Below are positions 44,928 to 55,077 of a DNA stretch of 64,000 nucleotides, in pieces. The position numbers and the translations under genes are program-made. Within the stretch, counting starts at the first letter, position 1, and each line of letters begins with the position of its first letter. Source of the DNA: Clostridium gelidum (GTDB lineage: Bacteria > Bacillota > Clostridia > Clostridiales > Clostridiaceae); contig NZ_AP024849.1 in NCBI RefSeq assembly GCF_019977655.1, forward strand, positions 4,001,001 to 4,065,000, read 5' to 3'. The notes beneath the pieces were generated by a model, which saw only the letters and a program-made list of their open reading frames with translations, was not told the DNA's origin and searched no databases.

Positions 44928-46072
44928 TATTTTTTCCTCCTTAAAAAGTTAATTCCTTTATTTAAATTATCCATTACATAATCTACTTCTTCTTCTTTAT
45001 TATCATCAGAAAAAGAAAATCTGATCCCACCTGATATTTCATCTTGAGTTAATCCTAATGCTTTTAATACATAACTTCCACCAATTTTTTCTCTTTCTCT
45101 AGATGAACAAGCTGAACCTGTAGATACGTATACTCCTGCTTCTTCCAAAAAGTGAAGTAATACCTCACCTTTTATTCCTTTAAATGAAACATTTAAAATA
45201 TAAGGTGAAAAACTCTCATTTAATAAACTGTTTATCCTTATATTTTCTATAGATCTTAATTTCTCAATAAACTTTTTCTTTATTCCAGAAACCTTTTTAT
45301 AATTTTCATTGATTTTATCATTTACAATTTTAGAAGCTAAACTCATCCCCATTATCCCTGGTATATTTTGAGTACCAGCTCTTAGTCCAAATTCTTGAGA
45401 TCCACCTTCTATTAACGGAATTAAAGTATTAGGCTTTCTAATATATATAAATCCTACGCCTTTGGGTCCATGAAATTTATGAGCACTTACTGTCAAGAAA
45501 TCTATATTCATTTTCTTTACATCTATAGGTATTTTTCCATAACTTTGAACAGCATCAACATGAAATTTAGCTCTGCTACTACTTTCTTTTATTATTTCAC
45601 CTATTGTCTTTAAATCTTGAATTACTCCAATTTCATTATTTATATGCATTATTGAAACAAGTACAGTTTCCTTAGTTATAGAATTTCTTAGATGATTTAA
45701 ATCAATGCTTCCATCTTCATTTATCTTTAAGAATGTTACTTTAATGTTGTTATCTTCTAATTTTTTTATAGTATTTAAAATAGATGCATGTTCAAATGGA
45801 GTCGTAATAAAATGAGTTCCACTTTTTAAAATCCCCTTAAGTACAGAATTATTCCCTTCACTTCCACCTGAATTAAAATGTATCTCATTTTCACTAGAAT
45901 TTATGGTCTTAGATAATATTTCCCTGCACTCTTTAAGCTTCCTTTCACTTTTCAATCCTAAGTTATGCAGAGAAGAAGGATTCCCATAAAACTCCTTCAT
46001 ACCAAAAGCTACTTCATCTATTACAGTCCCTAAAGGTTTTGTTGTCGAACTATTATCAAAATAAACTTCCAT
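44927..46072 (-). CDS. Cysteine desulfurase (IscS/NifZ type) paired with ThiI
   Basis: A 381-residue PLP enzyme. PLP lysine in TVSAHKFHGPKGVGFIYIRK, His in TPFEHASIL, catalytic Cys in STGSACSSREREKIG. It removes sulfur from cysteine and should hand the persulfide to ThiI, as Bacillus NifZ does. The one-base overlap with thiI supports this dedicated pairing. Confidence 0.93.
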   Translation of the reverse strand: MEVYFDNSSTTKPLGTVIDEVAFGMKEFYGNPSSLHNLGLKSERKLKECREILSKTINSSENEIHFNSGGSEGNNSVLKGILKSGTHFITTPFEHASILNTIKKLEDNNIKVTFLKINEDGSIDLNHLRNSITKETVLVSIMHINNEIGVIQDLKTIGEIIKESSSRAKFHVDAVQSYGKIPIDVKKMNIDFLTVSAHKFHGPKGVGFIYIRKPNTLIPLIEGGSQEFGLRAGTQNIPGIMGMSLASKIVNDKINENYKKVSGIKKKFIEKLRSIENIRINSLLNESFSPYILNVSFKGIKGEVLLHFLEEAGVYVSTGSACSSREREKIGGSYVLKALGLTQDEISGGIRFSFSDDNKEEEVDYVMDNLNKGINFLRRKK

Positions 46073-46099
46073 TAATTTTTCTTCCTTTCAAGTTTAAGA

Positions 46100-46154
46100 A
46101 TATGACACAAAACATACTAATATACTAACTTGTATTTTTTTGAATATACCTTAT
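46100..46154. repeat. Right-end fragment of the dispersed repeat
   Basis: TATGACACAAAACATACTAA ... ACTTGTATTTTTTTGA ... ACCTTA matches the right ends of the copies ending at 46,536 and 56,645. The left part is absent. Confidence 0.6.
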
Positions 46155-46290
46155 ATAATAATCAAATATGTATTAATTTTTCTATCTCATCCCCAATATC
46201 TAACTTTTCTGATAGCCTTACTATGTAATGTACATGTTTTATTATAACAAAAAAATAATATATGCATAGTCTTTTTTTATTTAAACACAA

Positions 46291-46537
46291 ATAAGGCACT
46301 AGAAAGAAAATAACAAGTTAAAGATGCAATGTATATTTTGTCTTAAGACGAGGTACCCCTTGAGGGTATAAGTTCAACTAAATTCAGCTGAAATGTGAAA
46401 TTTCACCTTAAAAGTTTCACTTTATGTCAGCCAAGGAAGTAATGTTAACTAATAGTTGACTATTAGCTAATATTACTGACGAAGTATGACACAAAACAGA
46501 CTAACATACTGACCTGTTATTTTTTTGATAGTACCTA
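46291..46537. repeat. Dispersed repeat element, full copy
   Basis: A 247-base copy. The outer ends AGGCACTA and TAGTACCT pair, and inside them AAAATAACAAGT pairs with ACCTGTTATTTT; a second layer (GATGCAATGTATATTTTGTC against GTATGACACAAAACAG and CATAC) pairs imperfectly. The centre differs from the copy at 56,421. It could be a miniature mobile element or a structured RNA. It lies between the cysteine desulfurase and HD-GYP genes in a 538-base spacer that holds nothing else recognised. Confidence 0.7.
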
Positions 46538-46610
46538 AAGCAATAAACAAGAATTTCTTATTTACTGCTTAGTAGAGAGAAAATTGTTAAAGTGCACTTA
46601 TTGTGATTAA

Positions 46611-47687
46611 TCATTTGTTTATTAAATAATTATAATCAATACCAGATATTACAATGTTTTTCAAATTAAAATCATTGTGAAGATCTAGTATTTCTTCTTT
46701 GCCTCCTATGATTTTAAGAACAGGTCTTAATGGATCATTAGGATTTCCTTTTATAACGTCTCCAGTTCTCCCATCACTTAACCACACCCGTGAACCAATA
46801 GGATATGTCTCAATTTTTTTCAAAAATGCTTTTACAATATCATAATCGAAGCTTGTCCCAATACCTCCCATGATATATTCAATTGCTTCGGATGGTTTCA
46901 CAGGTTTTCTATATGGTCTATTAGCCGTTAATGCATCATATACATCTGAAACTGCAATTATTCTTCCAAAAAACGGAATTTCCATTTTTTTCAATCCTTC
47001 AGGGTATCCTGTTCCATCAAACTTTTCATGATGACTAATCACACCTAAATATATATCCTTATTGATTTCTTTATTTCCACTAATATACTTTGCTCCTAAA
47101 GTCGTATGTGTTTTAACAATATCATATTCAGATTCTGTAAGTTTTCCTGGTTTTGATATTATTTCAATTGGAATTTCCACTTTTCCTATGTCATGCAGCA
47201 TAGCACATACTCCTAAATTGCATAATTGTGTCCTGTCTAAACCTAGTTCTGTTCCTATTGCAATTGCTATAACTGTTACACTTAAGGAATGCAAATACGT
47301 ATTTGCATCATAGGTTTGCAAATCAGAAATTCCTATGGTAATTTCTTTATTTTTTTTTATGTTACGAACAAGCATTTCTGATACCTTTTCTATTTGTCTT
47401 ATCGTATTTTTAGCTAGAATTCGATGCGTATTCCCGCAGCTATCGAAAATTGTTTTAATTGCTAGCACTGATTCTTTTTTAAATCTATTATCTAGAATTT
47501 CATTTGTTCTTCCGTCTTCAATATATACTCCTAACACGCCAAAACTTATTAATTTATTGATATTTTTTTCTGTTAATATTTTTCCTTTTGTCAATAAAAA
47601 TGCATCAGATTTTTTATTATAATTCAAGTCTATATTAGAAGCTAGTTTCATTCCACTTTTCAATTTGTATTGAGGCACAAAAATCAT
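46611..47687 (-). CDS. HD-GYP domain cyclic-di-GMP phosphodiesterase
   Basis: A 358-residue protein with ribosome site AGGAGGT. The N-terminal 120 residues are a DUF3391-like sensory segment. The HD-GYP domain spans about 125-300: MLHDIGKVEIP, IVKTHTTLGAKYI, ISHHEKFDGTGYPEGL and AVSDVYDALTANRPYRKP. All metal ligands are present, so it should hydrolyse c-di-GMP. The C-terminus is a small beta domain (SRVWLSDGRTGDVI). Monocistronic. Confidence 0.9.
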   Translation of the reverse strand: MIFVPQYKLKSGMKLASNIDLNYNKKSDAFLLTKGKILTEKNINKLISFGVLGVYIEDGRTNEILDNRFKKESVLAIKTIFDSCGNTHRILAKNTIRQIEKVSEMLVRNIKKNKEITIGISDLQTYDANTYLHSLSVTVIAIAIGTELGLDRTQLCNLGVCAMLHDIGKVEIPIEIISKPGKLTESEYDIVKTHTTLGAKYISGNKEINKDIYLGVISHHEKFDGTGYPEGLKKMEIPFFGRIIAVSDVYDALTANRPYRKPVKPSEAIEYIMGGIGTSFDYDIVKAFLKKIETYPIGSRVWLSDGRTGDVIKGNPNDPLRPVLKIIGGKEEILDLHNDFNLKNIVISGIDYNYLINK

Positions 47688-47931
47688 TCAACTACCTCCT
47701 ACTGATTTTTTTCTTATATATTAATTATATATAAATTGTTCATTTATAGTCAAGTAACTATTCTTCAATTTTGCCAAATTCAACATTTCCCGACTTGTTT
47801 ATAATTTATGTAAAAAATAGAATCATACAACTTTACTAAGTTAAATATCTACATCTCTTCTTCTCCATAAAAAATCATTTTTTTAAGTATATTCATATAT
47901 TCTCTATTTTCACTTTTATTTCTGATTCACC

Positions 47932-48756
47932 TTATAAATTGTTTTCTATATTATTTTTATTCACTTGTTTTTTTAATTTAGCTATCTCTGCTTTCTGTTT
48001 TTCTATTATATTTTTTAAATTTAGTTCCTTTGCCCCCCATTCCTTACCCAGATTGTTAATTAAAGAAGCCATTTCATCTGCACTTCCTACAATTCTATTG
48101 AATAATAATAAATTAGATTGAAGAATTTCAGGAATCTCCTTATGTGAATACCTGAGCCTATGGTCTATCTCACCATAACCTTCTTCAAAAATTGTTCTGA
48201 CTTGTATTTCTGCAATAACTTTTTGGCTTGTTGGATAAAATTCTACTAAATAATGCACTGAACGATATCCTGAAGCTTTTGATCTCACCTCAATATTTTG
48301 ATCAGCAAAAACCTCTATATTATCTCCAGCCCTAACATTTGCAGTTATCTCTATAACCTTCCAAGTTTTTAAAATAAATTCATGTATTTCTTGCCATTGA
48401 TCCTTAAATATATGTATAACCCTTATTCCTATTAAATCATTTATTTCATTTTTATAGTTATCTATTGTAAACTCAAATTCGCTCCCATATTTGCTTTTTC
48501 TGTCAATTGTCTTTCTTATAACCTTTTCTATTAATCTATCTGGCTCTTTAATTCTAGACTTAACTGAATGTACCATTTTTTGTGAACGCAATATATTAGC
48601 TATGAACTCTGCTTGATTTTCATATGAGTTTTTATATTCCATGTAATCTTTATAAATTTCTTTAACATTATCAATGTTAATGTTATCTTTTAAAATTGTT
48701 TCCTTAGAATGTGGATACTTTAATAGAAATTCATCTATATTAAAACCTTTTTTCAT
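47932..48756 (-). CDS. RelA/SpoT-domain (p)ppGpp synthetase
   Basis: A 274-residue protein. The synthetase domain spans about 60-215: SVKSRIKEPDRL, NEINDLIGIRVIHIF (metal-binding Asp), SGYRSVHYLVEF and EIQVRTIFEEGYGEIDH. It lacks the HD hydrolase and TGS/ACT domains of Rel, so it is a small alarmone synthetase-like enzyme, slightly longer than the RelQ or RelP types. The C-terminal 35 residues are a coiled coil (EKQKAEIAKLKKQVNK). Single gene. Confidence 0.85.
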   Translation of the reverse strand: MKKGFNIDEFLLKYPHSKETILKDNINIDNVKEIYKDYMEYKNSYENQAEFIANILRSQKMVHSVKSRIKEPDRLIEKVIRKTIDRKSKYGSEFEFTIDNYKNEINDLIGIRVIHIFKDQWQEIHEFILKTWKVIEITANVRAGDNIEVFADQNIEVRSKASGYRSVHYLVEFYPTSQKVIAEIQVRTIFEEGYGEIDHRLRYSHKEIPEILQSNLLLFNRIVGSADEMASLINNLGKEWGAKELNLKNIIEKQKAEIAKLKKQVNKNNIENNL

Positions 48757-48852
48757 TAGGATATACTCCTTTATTTATAATCGTTATACTAAATTCTCTA
48801 CTTATCATTCTTTTTTATACTGTATTATACTACATTAATTTGAAATTCAATA

Positions 48853-48891
48853 AACAAAAGCTCCAATCAATTTCTGGATTGAAGCTATTTT
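48853..48891. terminator. Terminator-like hairpin
   Basis: AGCTCCAATCAA and TTGAAGCT with a TGGATTG partner form an imperfect stem, followed by ATTTTTATAAT. It may end readthrough upstream of the alarmone synthetase gene. Confidence 0.5.
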
Positions 48892-48975
48892 TATAATTAT
48901 TCAATAAATTTACTTAACTGTATGCTTAATTTTCTTTATAGATTCAATCTTATCTTTCGCTTTGTATTTAGATAT

Positions 48976-49018
48976 AGAATAACTTCAACCATTCCTATTC
49001 AAGTTGAAGTTATTCTTT
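48976..49018. terminator. Terminator of the sigma/anti-sigma operon
   Basis: AGAATAACTTCAAC and GTTGAAGTTATTCT, 14-base perfect arms, below the stop codon at 49,081. Confidence 0.75.
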
Positions 49019-49080
49019 CTCACTCTCTTAAAAGTAATTATTAAAAATCTTTGAAGTTCCATCAATAATTATAAGCCCTA

Positions 49081-50499
49081 CTATTTAACCTTTATTGTGA
49101 ACTTGTCATCATTATATACTTCAATAGCTTTTGATTGATCTTTAGCCCTAACTGAATAGTCTCCTTCTGTGATTACTTTATCACAAGTAATTACATATTC
49201 ATCGCTATTACTTATATAAGTACTCTCTTCCTCTTGTTTTCTGTAAACCCTATCATCAGAATTATCAATAGATAATATCTTCTCATTAGTTTTATTATTT
49301 GTTATTTCAATTGGTGCCACATGAACTCCATATTTAGATTTATAATAAATTTTTGTTTTTCCATTTTTAGTTTCAATTCTCGTAATGGTAGCATACTCTT
49401 TTCCATCATCCGAATATAACCTTGTTTCTCCTTGCAAATTAAGTTTTGCAGTAATTTCCTTTTCAGTATCATCATCGTTATTAAAAATATACTTGTATGG
49501 TATAAATGTTAGTGATTCTGTATCATCATAAACTTCTTTGAATCTATTATTAAAATACTTGATATGGTTTCCATCATCATCAATATAGCCCTGACTTTCT
49601 GAAGATTTAGACTCAATATATCTTCCTTTATCATCAAATACAACAAAATATAAATCCTCATTTGAATTTTCTTGATCATACGTTTTAGTTCCTTGTATTT
49701 CTGTATTTATTGGCGTTGTAATAATCTTATTTATATGATTTTCACTACCTATATTGCTTAAATCTATATTACACTCTTGTTCATTAACGTTCCCATTAAC
49801 TTTTTCACTGCTTACAGGAATATTAAAATCCCATTTTCCTTTAATATAATTATTTTCTGAATACTGCATCTTATCTATATTTAAACTTAATATAAATTTA
49901 TCCGGTATTTCTATATATCCTCCATAATTTTTTTTATTTTGAATATCTTCCGGTACTATATTATTCATTACTACTGAATAATGCTCCATACCAACATAAG
50001 TCTTGTTATCATCTATAAAATTTCCAGTTCCTCCACTAGCAAAAGATGTTTTCTTCCCATTTATTTTTAATTCAGCCTCATCAAAACTTGGACTGTGTTC
50101 CATTCTTTCTTCACTTTCACCAGTATAAAATATATATATTTCAAGTCCATCGTAAACCACTTTATTAATAGTAATCTTCAATCCATTACTTTCTTTAGTT
50201 ATGTTTAAATCCGAAGCATATTTATCATAGTTTTCATAAGTTTTATAATTAAACATTTTAAGGATACTCCCTATAATAGGAATATTACTTGCATAAGCCG
50301 GCATGGCTATTCCTAATATTATTGTGGCTGTTACACAAATAACACATATGCTACCAACCTTTTTTACATTAAATCTTCTTTTTTCTATTTTCTTAACTGC
50401 ATCATTTATTTTTTTATTAACATCTTCCGGAATATAGTTGATTTCATTTTTTAATCTCTCTTTTATTTTATCATCAAATAAATCATCACTTACTTGCAT
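49081..50499 (-). CDS. DUF4179-type transmembrane anti-sigma factor
   Basis: About 472 residues. Residues 1-45 are the cytoplasmic sigma-binding part, residues about 50-72 a membrane helix (SICVICVTATIILGIAMPAYA), followed by the extracellular DUF4179 domain (NIPIIGSILKMFN onward) and a long beta-rich sensor region. It probably holds the ECF sigma factor encoded just upstream until an envelope signal arrives. ATG 50,499 is chosen because GAGGTGG stands seven bases ahead; the genes overlap by 14 bases. Confidence 0.8.
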   Translation of the reverse strand: MQVSDDLFDDKIKERLKNEINYIPEDVNKKINDAVKKIEKRRFNVKKVGSICVICVTATIILGIAMPAYASNIPIIGSILKMFNYKTYENYDKYASDLNITKESNGLKITINKVVYDGLEIYIFYTGESEERMEHSPSFDEAELKINGKKTSFASGGTGNFIDDNKTYVGMEHYSVVMNNIVPEDIQNKKNYGGYIEIPDKFILSLNIDKMQYSENNYIKGKWDFNIPVSSEKVNGNVNEQECNIDLSNIGSENHINKIITTPINTEIQGTKTYDQENSNEDLYFVVFDDKGRYIESKSSESQGYIDDDGNHIKYFNNRFKEVYDDTESLTFIPYKYIFNNDDDTEKEITAKLNLQGETRLYSDDGKEYATITRIETKNGKTKIYYKSKYGVHVAPIEITNNKTNEKILSIDNSDDRVYRKQEEESTYISNSDEYVITCDKVITEGDYSVRAKDQSKAIEVYNDDKFTIKVK

Positions 50500-51031
50500 C
50501 ATATTCCACCTCACTTATGATTTCTCTAAGTTTTACTCTTGCTCTTGTAAGTCTAGATCTAACTGTTCCTTCTGGAATTTTCAATATTTTTGCAATATCC
50601 TTAAGACTCATATCTTCAAAGTAAAATAATACTGTAGTTATTCTTAGCTCTTCACTCAGAGAATTTATTGCTCTTGTCAAATCCATATTTTCATAACTAT
50701 CACTACAAATTTCAGTATTATTATTTTCATCTAAATAAGTAACTCTTTTACTTTTTCTTAATATTTCATTACACTCATTAATTAAAATTCTTATTATCCA
50801 AGTTCTGAAATATTCATCCTGTTTTAAGGAATTTAGTTTTTGAAACGAATGTATTATTGTATTTTGAAGAGCGTCTTCAATATCTTCCTTATCTATTAAA
50901 ATTCCTCTAGCTACTCTATAAAGGTTTAATCTATTTTCATCTATAAGTGCTAAAAAAGCTTCTTTGTCACCTTTCTTTGCTTTAGACACCGTTGATTTTT
51001 TTCTATAATTTAAAAATGATATCAACTCCAT
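50486..51031 (-). CDS. ECF RNA polymerase sigma factor
   Basis: A 181-residue protein with ribosome site AAGGAGG. Region 2 (FLALIDENRLNLYRVARGILIDKEDIEDALQNTIIHSF, seen in parts EDIEDALQNT and FRTWIIRILINEC) and region 4 helix-turn-helix (MSLKDIAKILKIPEGTVRSRLTRAR). Without region 3, typical of group 4. Cotranscribed with its anti-sigma factor. Confidence 0.92.
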   Translation of the reverse strand: MELISFLNYRKKSTVSKAKKGDKEAFLALIDENRLNLYRVARGILIDKEDIEDALQNTIIHSFQKLNSLKQDEYFRTWIIRILINECNEILRKSKRVTYLDENNNTEICSDSYENMDLTRAINSLSEELRITTVLFYFEDMSLKDIAKILKIPEGTVRSRLTRARVKLREIISEVEYDASK

Positions 51032-51172
51032 CTTTTTCCTCCTTAATTTATACTACCTAGCTAAGTATTACAGTTATTAGATGTATCAGTAGCATAAAAT
51101 GCTCATATGAATTTATTAAAATTAATACTTGGATATATTAACAAAAAAATCAAACCCACAATAAGCTTTAAT

Positions 51173-51215
51173 AAAAAAGCACCAACAATATTATCTCTAA
51201 TACTATTGGTGCTTT
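51173..51215 (-). terminator. Terminator of the DEAD-box helicase gene
   Basis: Arms GCACCAATAGTATTA and AATATTGTTGGTGC (minus strand) followed by six T. Confidence 0.8.
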
Positions 51216-51231
51216 AAATCTAATTTGAAAT

Positions 51232-52707
51232 TTATTTAAAACTTGTTCTTCTAGTTGTATTCTTCTTTGCTCCAGCTGTACGTGTATTTGGGTTTGCTGT
51301 TGCTCCAGTTCTGAATGTATTTTGATTTCCTGTAGCTGTAGATTTAAATGTATTTTTATTTCCTGATGTTGTTGTTTTAGCTTTGTTTGTATTTCCTGTT
51401 GCTACAGCTTTACGTGTATTTTCACTTCCTGTTGCTGCAGTCTTATTTGCATTTGTATTTCCTGCAGTTGTATTTTTAGATGTACTTTGAGTTCCTGTTC
51501 CTTTAACTCTAGTATTATGCCCAGTTCTTGGTCTATTTCCTGTTGCTTTAGTCTTAGGGCTTGGTGTTAAATTTACCATTGGAAATTTATGTCCTTCAAC
51601 CACATCTATTTTCTTTTTAATCAATTTCTCTATATCTCTTACAAAAGGTACTTCATCTACATCACTAAATGATATAGCGATTCCACGTTGCCCGGCTCTA
51701 CCTGTTCTTCCAATTCTATGTACATAAGTTTCTGGTATATTAGGTAAACCATAATTAATTACATGTGACAATTCATCAATGTCAATTCCTCTTGCTGCTA
51801 TATCTGTAGCTATTAAAACTTGTATTTTTTTATCTTTAAAGCTTTGAAGTGCTTCTTGTCTAGCATTTTGAGACTTATTCCCATGAATTGCTTTTGCTCC
51901 TATTTGTGCATCTTCTAAATACTTTACTAATCTATTAGCATCACTTTTAGTTCTTGTGAAAACTAATGCTGATTTTATTTCATCTGTTTTTAATAAGCTT
52001 ATTAATAATTTTCTCTTATTAGCTTTGTCAACATAGTAAAGTGATTGTTTAATCTTATCAACAGTTGATGATACAGGTGTTACCTCTACTACAACTGGGT
52101 CTACTAAAAGTGTGCTTACTAATTTTTTGATTTCGCTAGGCATAGTTGCTGAAAAGAATAGTGTTTGTCTTTTTTTAGGAATATATCTTATAATTTTTTT
52201 TACGTCATTTATAAATCCCATATCTAACATTCTATCAGCTTCATCTAATATGAATATCTCTATTTCACTTAAATCTATAATTTTTTGATTTACTAAATCA
52301 TTCAATCTTCCTGGTGTTGCTATTAATATATCTACACCTTTTCTTAATACTTCTTCTTGTGGTTTTTGTGATACCCCACCAAATATTACTGCAGACTTTA
52401 AATTCAAATTCTTACCATATGATTGAAAATTATCATATATTTGTATTGCTAATTCTCTAGTCGGTGTCAAAATTAGCGATTGTATTTTTTTCTTCTTTGC
52501 AATCTTATTTGAATTATGTAATAACTGTAATGTAGGTATTGCAAAAGCAGCAGTTTTACCTGTTCCTGTTTGTGCACATCCAAGTAAATCTTTTCCAAGT
52601 AAAATCGATGGAATTGCTTCTTCCTGTATTTTACTAGGCTCTTTATAATTTTCATCTTTTAATGCTTTTAATATTGGTTCTATTATGTTTAATTCTTCAA
52701 ATTTCAT
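51232..52707 (-). CDS. DEAD-box ATP-dependent RNA helicase with repeat tail
   Basis: A 491-residue protein. Core of about 375 residues: Q motif, motif I AQTGTGKT, Ia PTRELAIQ, II LDEADRM, III FSATMPSEI, IV LVFTRTKSDANRL, V TDIAARGID, VI HRIGRTGRAG. The tail from about 385 is basic and Thr/Asn-rich, with six 11-residue repeats of the form GNxNTxKxxAT (residues 416-481). Such tails bind RNA non-specifically. The role is RNA unwinding in ribosome assembly or cold adaptation (RhlE/CshA group). Confidence 0.93.
   Translation of the reverse strand: MKFEELNIIEPILKALKDENYKEPSKIQEEAIPSILLGKDLLGCAQTGTGKTAAFAIPTLQLLHNSNKIAKKKKIQSLILTPTRELAIQIYDNFQSYGKNLNLKSAVIFGGVSQKPQEEVLRKGVDILIATPGRLNDLVNQKIIDLSEIEIFILDEADRMLDMGFINDVKKIIRYIPKKRQTLFFSATMPSEIKKLVSTLLVDPVVVEVTPVSSTVDKIKQSLYYVDKANKRKLLISLLKTDEIKSALVFTRTKSDANRLVKYLEDAQIGAKAIHGNKSQNARQEALQSFKDKKIQVLIATDIAARGIDIDELSHVINYGLPNIPETYVHRIGRTGRAGQRGIAISFSDVDEVPFVRDIEKLIKKKIDVVEGHKFPMVNLTPSPKTKATGNRPRTGHNTRVKGTGTQSTSKNTTAGNTNANKTAATGSENTRKAVATGNTNKAKTTTSGNKNTFKSTATGNQNTFRTGATANPNTRTAGAKKNTTRRTSFK
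51265..51462 (-). repeat. 33-bp tandem coding repeats, six copies
   Basis: The end of the DEAD-box gene encodes six consecutive 11-residue units (GNTNANKTAAT, GSENTRKAVAT, GNTNKAKTTTS, GNKNTFKSTAT, GNQNTFRTGAT, ANPNTRTAGAK). The DNA units are related, and copy number may vary between strains. Confidence 0.8.
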
Positions 52708-52743
52708 ATATTATATTTCTTCCCTCTTTTTCTAAGCACAATA

Positions 52744-52770
52744 AAAATGGCCATCATTAATAGCCATTTT
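52744..52770. terminator. Hairpin upstream of the DEAD-box gene
   Basis: AAAATGGC and GCCATTTT around 11 bases, about 40 bases before the helicase start; on the minus strand TTATT follows. It could end the upstream transcript or act as leader attenuator. Confidence 0.45.
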
Positions 52771-52937
52771 AATCATACTAAAATCTATTTCCATAAGTAT
52801 AACATGGTTTACGTAATATAGATAGCTTTAGATTTAAATTAAATAGAAATGAAAAGTTTTTCAGATGCATTATACAAATTCATCCTATTGTTTTCATTAT
52901 ATATTTCCCATTCTGCGTAAACTATTAACTCTTCTTT

Positions 52938-53885
52938 CTAATTTACAAAATAATATTGTTTTGAATCCATTCCTTTTGCTTTAAAATCTGTGTTTAAAAA
53001 TTCAAATACGCTTGGAACTACTTTTATTAAATTCAAATTCACTGAAAGATTTTTTAACGTTTCAATATTTAATCCTTTAACTTTTATTAGTTCAATATAT
53101 TCTTCACTCCAGCAAGGAATTATTTCACTTTCTCCTGATATTTGCATTCCTTTAAGTTCATTCATAGATGTATAACTATCAAATATAGCTAAGCACACAT
53201 TGGAATTCTGTAATATCCCTTTAAACTTAAAACCGCCTTCACTAATAAAATAAAATTTATCTTTATAATATGTGTATTCTATAGGTGTATTTCTAACAAA
53301 ATCTCCACTTCCTGTTGCTAGTGTACAAGTATTATTAATTTCAATAAACTTATTAATTTCATCCTTTAATTCTTTTTTATTCATTTCTTTATCCGGTTTA
53401 TTTAGCACTTTAGCCAATTTACTACCAATGTCAAGTATTTCCTTTTTATTTAAACTTCCCATGTCTGTTAATGGTATACGTTTCTCTTTTAGAAATGCTT
53501 TTAATATTTTTTTATCATCTTTAGTAAGTTTCTCTACCCTAATTTCCCCTTGCACAAAATTTATTATATCAGCTTCTCTATTCATTGCCTTTTCAATGGA
53601 CAAAACATCATTATTGATATAGTTTTCCAACAACCCTACTCCTACTATAGCTATTCTTTTATTTTTTATTATATCTTTTATAGAGGATAAATACTTTTTT
53701 AACTTATCCGCTGTATTAAATCCATAAAAACCAAGTACTAATACTATATTATTATATTTGCTTACTTCTGGTAATTCTTCATCTATCTCAACATGCTTTG
53801 CAGGACCTAAGATTAACGATAATATATCTGCTACCTTCTTTGAAGTTCCGTAATAACTTTCACTAATAAGTAATGTACTTCTCAT
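52938..53885 (-). CDS. Flavodoxin-like and FMN-binding split-barrel fusion protein
   Basis: A 315-residue protein. Residues 1-150 are a flavodoxin-type domain (TLLISESYYGTSKKVADIL phosphate loop region; VLVLGFYGFNTADKL). Residues 175-315 are a pyridoxamine-phosphate-oxidase-like split barrel (NTCTLATGSGDFVRNTPIEYTYY seen in parts CTLATGSGDF and FYFISEGGFKFKGI). It is a likely cytoplasmic flavoprotein reductase; the substrate is unknown. Single gene. Confidence 0.78.
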   Translation of the reverse strand: MRSTLLISESYYGTSKKVADILSLILGPAKHVEIDEELPEVSKYNNIVLVLGFYGFNTADKLKKYLSSIKDIIKNKRIAIVGVGLLENYINNDVLSIEKAMNREADIINFVQGEIRVEKLTKDDKKILKAFLKEKRIPLTDMGSLNKKEILDIGSKLAKVLNKPDKEMNKKELKDEINKFIEINNTCTLATGSGDFVRNTPIEYTYYKDKFYFISEGGFKFKGILQNSNVCLAIFDSYTSMNELKGMQISGESEIIPCWSEEYIELIKVKGLNIETLKNLSVNLNLIKVVPSVFEFLNTDFKAKGMDSKQYYFVN

Positions 53886-53973
53886 AAATTTATCAGACTC
53901 CTCTACTCTAATTTTACATTTATTCTATTACAATATATATATTCATAATTATAAATGTATATTAACATATCTT

Positions 53974-54006
53974 AAAAATAGGCACTCAAAGCTGACTACC
54001 TATTTT
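53974..54006 (-). terminator. Terminator of the MBL-fold gene
   Basis: AAAATAGGTAGTC and GAGTGCCTATTTTT (minus strand) form an 8-bp stem plus T-run below the stop codon at 54,048. Confidence 0.7.
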
Positions 54007-54047
54007 AATTTTGTACTATCTTGGAAATGCAACTCAAGTTGTATGTA

Positions 54048-54854
54048 TTACCATTGTATTTCTAGACCTACTCCAACTTCTTTTATAGGTATAGTTTTAT
54101 GTATTTCTGCTTTAACAGCAAATGATGTGCAGTGGCAAGGATATAATTCTCTTATATTATTCGCCTTAAAATACTCAATAGTCTTACTTACTTGTTCTGA
54201 CAGTTCAAACAAATGAAAGCCACCTATAATTCCAAGTACTCTATTATCATTACACACTTCTTTAGCGTATTCTACTATATTGCAAATCCCACTGTGTGAA
54301 CATCCTGTAATAATATATATACCTTTATCACTTTTATATACAAGTGCTGTATCATCCATTACATAATCATCAACTAAATCTTGGTTATCCATTTGTTTAC
54401 CAATATCTTTTCTCTTTTCAAAATTCACCACTTGTGGTATTTCACCTAAAAATATAATATTTTCACTAAGTTTAACAGGTTGTTTTGATAGAATTAAATT
54501 ACACTTTTCTTTTAATTCTTCTTCTAATATAGGAGAACAAATTCTTAAATTGCCAATAACTTTTTCCTTAAATGCATCTGGATGAGCCAAAACAGATATC
54601 TTATTTTTACGAGGTTGGTTAAAATAATATTTCAACCCTCTTGTGTGATCATCATGACCATGGGAAATAACAATAGTTTTTATACTATCTAAGTCTATAC
54701 CAAATGCCTCTAGATTTTTCATAAACAAATCAGAATATCCTACATCTAATAATATAGAAATATCTTCATCTTCTATATAATATGAGACTGCTGGTTCACC
54801 ACAATAATATTGGTCAATATATGTGTTATTATCTACTAAAATTTTTAATTTCAC
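54048..54854 (-). CDS. MBL-fold metallo-hydrolase
   Basis: A 268-residue protein starting at GTG after AAGGAG. The metallo-beta-lactamase motif HGHDDHTRG (about residue 66), GCSHSGICN (about 185) and HCTSFA at the end supply the metal ligands. This pattern is that of the group annotated as dihydropterin ribofuranosylaminobenzene phosphate synthase-like; the real substrate is unknown. Confidence 0.85.
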   Translation of the reverse strand: MKLKILVDNNTYIDQYYCGEPAVSYYIEDEDISILLDVGYSDLFMKNLEAFGIDLDSIKTIVISHGHDDHTRGLKYYFNQPRKNKISVLAHPDAFKEKVIGNLRICSPILEEELKEKCNLILSKQPVKLSENIIFLGEIPQVVNFEKRKDIGKQMDNQDLVDDYVMDDTALVYKSDKGIYIITGCSHSGICNIVEYAKEVCNDNRVLGIIGGFHLFELSEQVSKTIEYFKANNIRELYPCHCTSFAVKAEIHKTIPIKEVGVGLEIQW

Positions 54855-55077
54855 GTTTTTACTCCTTCTGCTTATATAATACTATCTACACTTTTCTCAC
54901 TTACTACACGCAATGGGAATATTATAAATTTCTATAACACTATATACATAATTTTTATCATTTATTAATTCTATCTTTGCACTATATCTTTACCAAATTT
55001 TTTAGCAGCCAGATTATCTTTTGGGATTTTCGCATTCAAATATTTTATTCTTTCTCTATTATACACCTACATTTATA

